Notes under the pieces: generated by a model
Told to the model about the DNA's origin: nothing
Database searches by the model: none
What the model saw: the letters and a program-made list of their open reading frames with translations, nothing else
Position numbers and translations under genes: made by a program
Shown: positions 55,607-64,000 of the stretch, piece by piece
Layout: each line of letters starts with the position of its first letter
How positions within the stretch are numbered: position 1 is the stretch's first letter
Assembly: GCA_030015575.1 (NCBI GenBank)
Contig: JASDDO010000001.1
Span: 320,945,595-321,009,594 of the forward strand
DNA: 64,000 nt
Direction of reading: 5' to 3'
Origin: Agapanthus africanus
Taxonomy: Eukaryota; Streptophyta; Magnoliopsida; Asparagales; Amaryllidaceae

Positions 55607-57308
55607 AAAAACTTGTTGGGAAACCACCCGCGCGCGCAAACGCGTATTGTTTTGGAAATGGATACGTTTTATGGAAAACGGAATGCGCACGCGAGATTGT
55701 TCTCGTTTTACTATTTATAACCGCAAGTGCACGGCGCATTGTAGCGAGACGGCAAGCACGGGTGATCCGCAGGGAATTGAGTATTAGGTATCATTGTTTA
55801 AGGTTAACAAATTAATGAATTGGGGTTGGTTGTCACAAAAATAATAAGAACAATATGAAAGCAAGAAAAGCAAGAAAACAAGTGTAAGGAAAGAATGGTT
55901 GTGGCTTGGTTTGGAAGCTTGAAATGCGACATTTACCTCTACGCTCGCTTGGTTATGAGTTGTCCGGCCTTATCTTGATTCCGGCATAAGGTACGACTTG
56001 TCAACGCGGTTGCGGAGCACAAACCGTCAAAGTCCGACATTCGCCGCAAAGCACGAAATGAGTCCGTTTTGGTCACTTACCGTTTGTATGTCCGCGCTTG
56101 GGGTATCAACACTAAACACGAGGTTTTGCAAGCATACCGCAACAATGAAAACACAAAGAGGTTAGTGAGAGCAAAAGATATTGGTGTTGTGTTTGCTAAG
56201 GGTTTGTGAAGGTATATAGTATATGAAATAAAGAGTTTGTCAAGCTTTTTATCACAATATACCATATCCTAGCTTAGCAAACTTAACACCAAATGGAATT
56301 TAAGCACATTAAACATAATCAAGAGGTGGAGGAGGCAAAGCCTTTCATCTCACTTCCTCACGCACACCACAACCAAAATGAAGATTGGTTAAGCATGGTA
56401 ATAAAAAGAAAGCAAGAAAAGAGAGCAAGTAAATAAAAGAAACAACAATGTATTAATCACTTGAGAACAAGATACAAGATTTGGTAACTTGTTCAACCTC
56501 CTTAATGAAGCTCTCCAAAGAGAGCTTCAAGAGGGAAGAAGAAGAAGAAACCAAGAAGAAGCACACTCACCCTCAAGCTAAACAAAAACAAAGCAAAACA
56601 AAATTATGAAATAAGAAGTGGTATATACATGGTAGCCTCCTTCTCTTGCCCACTGATCTGTATTTATAGGCTCAAAAGAGGAATAAATAAACAATAAAAA
56701 TAATTCTACGTGGCAGCAAGGGGGGGATAGAAGAAAGATGAGGCCCACAAGAGGAGCTCGGGTCGGCGTCGCCGGTTTTTAGGGGATGGTCACCGGGTCA
56801 AATCCGAGGAGAGAGGCTCGTATTGGGTGTGTGGCTTTGTATGCACTCCAATAAGCCTCTGATGCTGTTTGCTTGGTCTTATTTCACCTGGTTTGTATGC
56901 AGAGAATTGGAGGGAAATGAGATGCTTCAAATCACATCATATCTTTATGCATTCAATGCCCATTAATGCACATCACACCAACACATGCCCACTTTCTTAA
57001 GCCATTATGCCATGGCTGCCCCCACATGGTCTTTGCCCAAGAGTTGTGTGCAACATGCATTGTGTTGGACCAAAAAGTGTGTGCACACATTTATTTTACA
57101 AAAGCTCTTGGGATCTCGGTCGGTTTTCTGGTCTGCTTGCAGTATCGGCTTACAGACGATATATCCATGATTTTGAATGTGTTTCCGGTGTTTTATCACG
57201 AATTCCTGTCAACTGTAATTACAGAGCAGACACTGATTAATAGCACCGATATATAACAAAAGAGATAACGAATGAGCGGTATTAAAATGCAGTTTTCAGT
57301 GGTGATCA
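55607..57308 (-). repeat. T2 3' LTR
   Basis: About 1.7 kb; the minus-strand start is TGATCACC at 57308 and the end is CCCAACA or a few bases beyond. Small frames (56077-56265, 56966-57256) recur in the other LTR and are chance. Confidence 0.88.
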
Positions 57309-57323
57309 AATACCCCCAAACTT
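57309..57323 (-). other. T2 polypurine tract
   Basis: Same 15 bases as in T1, AAGTTTGGGGGTATT on the minus strand. Confidence 0.88.
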
Positions 57324-58669
57324 ATCTATTGCTCGTCTCGAGCAATACAAAAAATCCTAGCCTCACTTTCGCAGGGAACGCGATTGCACTGAGCACGTGC
57401 AACAAGCCGTTAAACCTCTAGGTGTCCCTAGTAGGAGGAGTGTTGTCTCCTGAGGGTTTTCAGCGGATTACACCCACAAAATCCCGTCAAGTTAGTTTCA
57501 TAAGTTAACGTCGATTCTACTCCTACAGTTTAGTATCTAAGTCAGAAATTCTATCATCCTAAGTAAGAAATATTCAACCCTTATGTTTCACACCTCCTAT
57601 CTATTTATCCCTAGATCTTATACGTATTTACAGTTTAGAAAGATGCCGGTAACTCCTGAGTTTTCCTTCTAAAAGTGCGGTCTCAAGTCGAATTTTTATC
57701 AACTTTACAGAAACATAAGTCTTATTCTTCGTTTTTATATTTCCTCCAAATATCGATTGTATAACCCTACGTGTGTGTAAATTTGCACCCTTACACTTAA
57801 GAATTCAATTCAAGCTATAGTACCCTTGCTTTAATACCTAATACTACTTCTTTTCATTAATGGATGGACGGTGTTGCTCATACACCTTTCATGCGACCAT
57901 TAATGCTTCTTGAGGGACCAACAGCCGATTACTGAATGTATGAGCCTAAAGCGTAAATAGCAGTCTCCAGTTCTTGACTTTATTTATTTTTTTCTTTCAT
58001 TTTTCTTTTTCTTTTTTTTCTTTTCAAGACCGGATATATTTTTCAATGATGCTCTTTTTTGGTGTTTAGTTTTAAATACCGATTTTTCTTTCATACTAGG
58101 TTTTCAGGCAAGAGTATTTCTGGGTATCCTCTACTATCCCAAGTTTCAAGGTGCGTGTATCTGCAATTTATAGGGTATATACTTTCTAAATTTGGACTCA
58201 AGAACAGAAACTATTTTTCAGACTTAACTTTCAATAAAGCATCAATACTCTCCCTTCATCTTGACTTAACTAAAGAACTGGACTCATGATTACCTATTTC
58301 TCAAAAAAAAACTATAAGGACGTATACTTACCAAGTTTAAACAGAATGAGGGTTATTTTTAGGGTTTTCAATTCCTAAGCCTGGGATTTAGTTACCTCTA
58401 ACGTATTAACTAAGCTTTCGGAATAAAATCAAAGTTACCCTATTAGCTGACTTGACGAAAAAGTTTTTATATTTTTCGGAAATTTTTCAATTTTATGGGT
58501 TTTTTTTATATATATGCAATGCAGAATATACACATGATGCAGTGCTTACCCCCAAACCTGAGTTTTACGATGTCCTCATCGTTGCCCCTCGTCCGGTAGC
58601 TAGACTTAGACACCAGGGTGAGAATTTTATTCAAGAAAAAAAGAAAAAACATAAGATTAATTACAACAT
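57324..58669 (-). other. T2 3' untranslated region
   Basis: About 1.35 kb with poly-T/A tracts and no coding frame. It includes the 101-nt block shared with T1 (57381-57481). Further patches match T1, such as CTTTCATGCGACC and GAATTCAATTCAAGCTAT. Confidence 0.8.
57381..57481 (-). promoter_or_regulatory. 101-nt conserved structured block (T2 copy)
   Basis: Three differences from T1 33819-33919. All three putative stems are kept. Confidence 0.8.
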
Positions 58670-59749
58670 TTACAAGTTAAAAGACCGGGTTAGTGCAGAA
58701 ATTAATATCAGACACAAAAAGATTTTGTCTATATAATGTTGGGGCTGGTAAAAGAATATGTATAAAAAGAAGAAAAAGAAAAAGAATATGTATGTGTTAG
58801 TTGTTAGTGAAGGGCATGGGTGTGAAAAAATAGGGGTCAGAAGACGCTGAAGGTGAAGATAAAATTTTGAGGAGGTCAATGAATTGTTTTCTGGATGAAT
58901 TGAATGTTCAATAAGCGTATGTGGGGTTCCGAAGTCAAGTTCGTTCAAAAACTGGAGTTCATCCGCAAAAAGTATGGCAAAAGGAAGGTTCAACGGATGA
59001 TCCCGAAATGGTTCTGACTCCGACTCACCTAAAGTTTCAATCTCATCAGCAAAAATTTCCTCAAAACTCAGTATAAAAGAATATTTATCAAAACTGTCTT
59101 CCTCCCTATTATTTTCCGCAATATTACTCACATTATTCACACTCTCTCCCAAAACGATAGTTTTCTCATCACATTCATAACTGGGTTAGTTCATATCATT
59201 CAAAAAAGTAGGTTCCCACCCTAATGTTTCTTCCGAAACAATATCACTAGGTGATACAAAAATTGTGGGTTTCCGATCAATGATCTCTTCTAATCTATCC
59301 CAACCATACCCAAAAAATTCACAAGGTTCCTCCTTTAAAATTGGAAAGCAGAAATCAGTCGGTTCAAGAATTTCCTCATCAAGTATTATTTCAGTTAAAT
59401 CAATCTCTAAAGTGACAAGAGGTTCAGTGGATACTTGAAGGCTAGTGTTGGACTGACTTAAAGGGTTTTCTTATGTGTCCTGGTAGCACTCAGTCAATTC
59501 AATCGTATCATCATCTAAGAAATCATCAAAATTTGATTGATCATTTACCTCACTTGGGTGACTTCCTAGATGACAGAAATTATCGGGTTCTGATTGACTG
59601 TGCTCACTCCCTAGAATCCCCTCAGCTAAATGTTTCACTTGTTCCTCTATGTTAGCCAAAGATTGTGCCTGAGCAAGAAATAATTGCTCAGATTGCTGTA
59701 TGAACAGGGCTAACGTAGAAGCAGTTTGATTCTCGACCGCAGTCATCAC
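58670..59749 (-). pseudogene. T2 coding remnant: acidic region and conserved C-terminal module
   Basis: A frame of about 360 codons read from 59749 to 58670 with only two in-frame stops (about 59471 and 59187). It begins with a likely coiled coil (residues MTAVENQTASTLALF to NIEEQVKHLAEG). It continues through a Glu/Asp-rich region with FFGYGWDRLEEI and ETLGWEPTFLND, then FADELQFLN, and ends YQPQHYIDKIFLCLIL. The last two motifs correspond to the T1 module at 35159-35620. There is no protease motif. The function is unknown; it may be the C-terminal end of the gag-derived protein in these elements. Confidence 0.65.
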
Positions 59750-59750
59750 T

Positions 59751-60122
59751 TCAATACCCTTTTTCTAGAGCGGTCAACCTAGCATCCATCTCACTATCAT
59801 ACCCTACAAATGGTTCAACGTTTTCGGGTTGGAGGGGTTGTGATGGTGGTGATGCAATAGCAGTCATTCTGTCGACCTCTTTCTCTAAATTTGCAATCAA
59901 TTGGTCAATGTTTGAAGTGGGACTGGGTTCAGGAGTGTTAGGTGGGTGACCGTTAAGAATTTGGAACGGTTGGTCACCCTCTAGGAAAGGACAATCATCA
60001 TGAATGTGGGAAGAATTTTGGCAGTTTGAACAAATAATTTGGGATTGAGTATAAACAAAAGAATAGGAATCGTGAAAAATTGAATTGAATTGTGTGTCAC
60101 CCATTTTAACAAGAATGCACAA
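59751..60122 (-). pseudogene. T2 gag remnant with zinc knuckle
   Basis: A 123-codon frame. CSNCQNSSHIHDDCPF near residues 32-47 is a CX2CX4HX4C knuckle like that of T1 (CSCCSDPSHLTEECPF). A Pro-rich linker and the start of a coiled coil (MDARLTALEKG) follow. A one-base shift at about 59755 joins it to the next frame (GIEVMTAVENQT). The large globular gag domain that should precede the knuckle is missing. Confidence 0.75.
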
Positions 60123-61339
60123 ATATCACAAAAGAATATCACACCCCTAGCAGTCCACGGTTTTCTAAGTCAACTAGACCAGCTCAAGAACCTGATTGAC
60201 GAAGTAAAACTGTGTCGAGAAATAGGCTCAAGATATACAGATCACGAAGCCAGGTAAGTGCAAGAGAGAAGGGGAGGTTTTACAACGCTTTCGCGAAGTT
60301 CCTTAATTAAATACCCTTTCTCTTGAACACTTACCTAGACACCCCATGAACAATATACCGTTAAGCAAAGTTCTAAACACAATTAACTTCTCCTAATGAG
60401 CGCGAAGTCCTTAAAGTCAAAGTATAATTGATTTTAATTTACTGAGGGTATGCAAGAATGCAGTTTTGTGATTTGTGGGCTACGGAGAAAAGGTGATGAA
60501 ATCCTTTACCGTATCTTGTTTGGTCATTTTGCCCTTAAAATCCGTATTAATATGCAATACGCAATCAAATAAAAGAATTCAAGAAGTCATGAAATTTAAA
60601 TAATTTTTTTTCGGTTAAGTTTTAAGCGCTGCAACAAATACGGGTCAGTTCTCTTTGCAATTGGCGGCAAAATTGTGCAAAGAATCCTGCAAAAGATAGA
60701 GAATTGGATTGCGTCGAATTCGAGAGGAGATGTTAGGAAATACATACCAAATGGATTTGGTTCAAGAAAACCCTTTGAAAGTGATCCGAGTCGTTGAATG
60801 TTCGCTTGCGCAAGTCAAACTACCCGGATCTTTGGCACTAATCTTCCCCAACGTCTTGAAATTTGCAATTGAACCTCGCTCCGCACAATCGCTGGTCGTA
60901 ATTCCGCGAAAAACCTACAATGTCGTAAAATACGATATTTAGTGTCAAAAGCGATACAAATGCCTCAATTCCTGCACACTCAAAATTAGAAAAATCAAAC
61001 AAGACCAAAAGAGCTAAAACATAGAACTAGAGATCACCAAAAAAGAAAAAACCATAAACTCCTCAAATAGGCCGGCGACGCCGGATTTTTGCCCCCTGTC
61101 GCCGGATTTTTCAGAGGGTTAGGTGCAGGGAATTTTGGTGTAATCTCTAGACTATATTATTGTTCTAATGGTTTTACTGGATTTTTAAATTGAATTGCAG
61201 AGTGATAGCGGGTATATCAACAGAGAACAAATTGAGAGAAATCCCAAAAAATCGTATTTTGTTAGTTTTTGAAAAAAAATGAATTAGAAGTTAGTTTAGT
61301 TAGTAGAACCAGAAATAACAATATCTAATAACTACAACT
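60123..61339 (-). other. T2 leader
   Basis: About 1.2 kb with no supported gene; a 77-codon plus-strand frame at 60709 is antisense and unsupported. It includes the segment at 60271-60313 that is almost identical to the C1 leader, and patches matching the T1 leader (GAGCGCGAAGTCCTTAAAGTC-like, within 60390-60430). Confidence 0.8.
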
Positions 61340-61356
61340 CCCCGGCAACGGCGCCA
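61340..61356 (-). other. T2 primer-binding site, tRNA-Asp
   Basis: A 17-base complement of the plant tRNA-Asp 3' end (minus strand TGGCGCCGTTGCCGGGG). Confidence 0.9.
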
Positions 61357-63068
61357 AAAACTTGTTGGGAAACCACCCGCGCGCGCAAACGCGTATTGTT
61401 TTGGAAATGGATACGTTTTTATGGAAAACGGAATGCGCATGCGAGATCGTTCTCGTTTTACTATTTATAACCGCAAGTGCACGGCGTGTTGTAGCGAGCC
61501 GGTAAGCACGGATCGATCCACAGGGAATTGAGTATTAGGTATCGTTGTTTAAGGTTACCAAATTAATGAATTGGGGTTGGTTGTCACAAAAATAATAAGA
61601 ACAATATGAAAACAAGAAAAGCAAGAAAAGCAAGAAAACAAGTGTAAGGAAAGAATGGTTGTGGCTTTGATTGGAAGCTTGAATCGCGACGTTTACCTCT
61701 ACGCTCGCTTGGTTATGAGTTGTCCGGCCTTACCTTGATTCCGGCATGAAGTACGACTTGTCAATGCGGTTGCGGAGCACAAACCGTCAAAGTCCGACAT
61801 TCGCCGCAAAGCACGAAATGAGTCCGTTTTGGTCACTTACCGTTTGTATGTCCGCGCTTGGGGTATCAACACTAAACACGAGGTTTTGCAAGCATACCGC
61901 AGCAATGAAAACACAAAGAGGTTAGTGAGAGCAAAAGATATTGGTGCTGAGTTTGCTAAGGGTTTGTGAAGGTATATAGTATATGAAACAAAGAGTTTGT
62001 CAAGCTTTTTATCACAACATACCATATCCTATCTTAGCAAACTTAACACCAAATGGAATTTAAGCACATTAAACATAATCAAGAGGTGGAGGAGGCAAAG
62101 CCTTTCATCTCACTTCCTCACGCATACCACAACCAAAATGAAGATTAGTTAAGCATGGTAATAAAAAGAAACCAAGAAAAGAGAGCAAGTAAATAAAAGA
62201 AACAACAATGTATTAATCACTTGAGAATAAGATACAAGATTTGGTAACTTGTTCAACCTCCTTAATGAAGCTTTCCAAAGAGAGCTTCAAGAGGGAAGAA
62301 GAAGAAGAAACCAAGTAGAAGCACACTCACCCTCAAGCTAAACAAAAACAAAGCAAAACAAAATTATGAAATGAGAAGTGGTATATACATGGTAGCCTCC
62401 TTCTCTTACCCACCGATCTGTATTTATAGGCTCAAAAGAGGAATAAATAAACAATAAAAATAATCCTACGTGGCAGCAAGGGAGGCACAGAAGAAAGATG
62501 AGGCCCACAAGAGGAGGTGGTGCCGGCGTCGCCGGTTTTTAGGGGATGGTCACCGGGTCAAATCCGAGGAGAGGGGCTCGTATTGGGTGTGTGGGTTTGT
62601 GTGCACTCCAATATGCCTCTGATGCTATTTGCTTGGTCTTATTTCACCTGGTTTGTATGCAGAGAATTGGAGGTAAATGAGATGCTTCAAATCACATCAT
62701 ATCTTTATGCATTCAATGCCCATTAATACACATCACACCAACACAAGCCCACTTGCTTAAGCCATCATGCCATGGCTGCCCCCACATGGTCTTTGCCTAA
62801 GAGTTGTGTGCAGCATGCATTGTGTTGAACCAAAAAGTGTGTGCACACATTTATTTTACAAAAGATCTTGGGATATCGGTCGGTTTTCTGGTCTGCTTGC
62901 AGTGTCGGCTTACAGACGATATATCCGTGATTTTGAATGTGTTTCCGGTGTTTTATCACGGATACCTATAAACTGTAATTACAGAGCAGACACTGATTAA
63001 TAGCACCGATATATAACAAAAGAGATAACGAATGAGCGGTATTAAAATGCAGTTTTCAGTGGTGATCA
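61357..63068 (-). repeat. T2 5' LTR
   Basis: About 1.7 kb, about 96% identical by eye to the 3' LTR, with a 10-base AAGCAAGAAA-type length difference. The outer end is TGATCACC (minus) at 63068. Confidence 0.88.
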
Positions 63069-63151
63069 ATGGTCAATAAGGCCATACGTACGACTACCCT
63101 AATCCAATCACATCAACATGCTGTAGATAAGCACTAATCAGCTACCGCACA

Positions 63152-63181
63152 CTACGCCTTGACTTTGGTCAACAAACACAG
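63152..63181 (-). promoter_or_regulatory. First stem-loop of the C2 leader array
   Basis: On the RNA strand CTGTG pairs with CGTAG using two G-U wobbles, where the other copies have CTATG with CATAG. The inner pair is TTGAC/GTCAA. Confidence 0.68.
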
Positions 63182-63571
63182 CACGAATACTAAATAGTAC
63201 TTATCTGAAATGATAGAGGGCTACGATTAGTTTTGAAGAAAACTTTTAACGTAATGAAAAGGAGTGGTTTATGCTCCGCTTTAAAATCGAGTAGTTTTCA
63301 AAATAAACCGAGTGGGTTGTAGCATATGCTAGTTTTGCTAAAAGGCCATTCCCGGTAAAGGGATCTAGGCTCTTTCCTCATCGAATGAGATGCGGGATAT
63401 TCATAATAGAATACCTCTATTCCAAGCAAGAACTAGAGCTGCCTTTATGAGAAATTTTATTCTACAACATTTTTAGGTTTCTTTTCATTTCACTAATCTT
63501 ATTAATGACGTCCCATCATTTATGTTTCCTAAACATCATAAAACAAATGAAAATAAAACACACATATATGC

Positions 63572-63655
63572 CATCCGCATTCGCCACAGGAACCTGAGTC
63601 TTCACCGTAAGGTTACTTAACTTACGGCAGGGCGGGGTCAGGACTAGCGCGGATG
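63572..63655 (-). promoter_or_regulatory. Branched leader hairpin (C2 copy)
   Basis: CATCCGC (63572-63578) and GCGGATG (63649-63655) enclose CCGTAAG (63605-63611) with CTTACGG (63621-63627). Confidence 0.75.
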
Positions 63656-64000
63656 CAAAACATATATAGTGTCTACTAGTATTTCATATATATAAGTAGC
63701 ATTCATCTCACGCAGTTATATGATCATATCACATCACATAATCAGCAGAAGCAGATATATGAAATATAGGATATACTAGGAGGTCTATGTTTTAGATTAA
63801 GTCCGTAATGAAAAACACGGTTTCCACGGTCGTGATGAATAGCCAAGCCCACATCCCTAGACCCCTACAAGAGCGGCAAGTAACCCTGCCAATTCTAGAG
63901 TTAAGCGACCGGTCTCGACTCTTCGAGATGGCCTCCCACTGGACTTCAGAACCCGGTTACTTGTGCTCCCTGCCTTGGGTCATCCTAATGCGGAAAAGTA

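Larger units (their letters stand above)
55607..63068 (-). mobile_element. T2: older Athila-like non-autonomous element
   Basis: About 7.46 kb on the minus strand with LTRs of about 1.7 kb, a tRNA-Asp primer site, a leader, a decayed coding region without gag core, protease, RT or integrase, and a polypurine tract. Flanks ATGGC (55602-55606) and ATGGT (63069-63073) suggest target duplication ATGGY with one change. The exact LTR inner end is ambiguous by up to seven bases. About 68 differences between LTRs were counted by eye. Confidence 0.88.
48908..64000 (-). mobile_element. C2: Copia element with large internal deletions, runs off the window
   Basis: A minus-strand Copia element. Its 3' LTR is 48908-53365, interrupted by S1. 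A polypurine tract (53366-53376), a shortened pol, and a leader that resumes at 63069 after T2 and continues past 64000 follow. Its 5' LTR and primer site are outside the window. Compared with C1 it lacks RT with most of RNase H, and essentially all of gag. The leader keeps the stem-loop array and branched hairpin. Confidence 0.86.
63069..64000 (-). other. C2 leader, continued
   Basis: The leader of C2 resumes after T2. It holds the rest of the second stem-loop (63069-63090), the first stem-loop (63152-63181) and the branched hairpin (63572-63655). A GC-rich stretch (63830-63990) corresponds to the C1 leader at 22800-22880. There is no coding sequence. The primer site and 5' LTR should follow beyond the window. 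Confidence 0.78.

Noticed and set aside
60709..60942. A 77-codon plus-strand frame in the T2 leader
   Set aside because: Antisense to T2, no motif, and the flanks are leader sequence; chance is the best explanation.

Overview
This window looks like intergenic, repeat-rich DNA from a flowering plant. Nothing in it reads as a host gene, tRNA gene, rRNA gene or organelle insert. Almost every base can be assigned to LTR retrotransposons inserted into one another. The plant origin follows from Ty1/copia and Ty3/gypsy elements of plant type: initiator-Met primer sites reading TGGTATCAGAGC, tRNA-Asp primer sites, a chromodomain integrase tail, and Athila-like gag-protease. I cannot name the species.

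Names used below. A1 (1-8718, +) and A2 (12805-42337, +) are two copies of one Copia-derived family with 2.2 kb LTRs and no usable coding sequence. C1 (15695-25460, -) is a nearly intact Copia element. T1 (31463-41009, -) is a gag-protease-only Athila-like element with an aberrant left end. G1 (8719-43746, -) and G2 (43935-48255, +) are chromovirus (Tekay/Del-like) gypsy remnants with LTRs of about 3.75 kb. A3 (43747-43934) is the tail of a family-A-like LTR. C2 (48908 to beyond 64000, -) is a deleted Copia element. S1 (50220-52390, +) is a solo LTR. T2 (55607-63068, -) is a second, older Athila-like non-autonomous element.

Insertion order, left part: G2 went into an old Copia LTR (48256-48773). 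A3 then landed in the G2 integrase region, and G1 landed in A3. A1 and A2 landed in G1: A1 in its reverse transcriptase (RT) region and A2 in its 5' LTR (target duplication TGTCC). C1 entered the A2 leader (target duplication CATGT), and T1 entered the A2 3' LTR (target duplication GTTGT). Right part: C2 sits in another LTR fragment, S1 sits in the C2 3' LTR, and T2 sits in the C2 leader. By-eye LTR-pair divergence agrees with this order: about 0.6% for C1, 0.55% for T1, 1.2% for A1, 1.6% for A2 and 4% for T2. At the commonly used plant rate of 1.3e-8 per site per year these are roughly 0.2, 0.2, 0.5, 0.6 and 1.5 million years.

The only near-complete coding capacity is the C1 gag-pol frame, which has one in-frame TAG, and the T1 gag-protease frame, which has one in-frame TGA. 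C1 could in principle supply enzymes to family A and C2, which share its primer site, polypurine tract, leader architecture and pol ancestry but have lost their genes.

The most interesting signals are non-coding. The Copia leaders (A1, A2, C1, C2) carry an array of three stem-loops with near-constant inner sequence and outer stems that change in a compensatory way, plus a branched hairpin closed by CATCCGC/GCGGATG. In C1 all of this lies inside a candidate 1.9 kb leader intron. T1 and T2 share a 101-nt structured block near the polypurine tract and a C-terminal protein module. T1 itself appears to have integrated as a fold-back molecule with two U3 ends.
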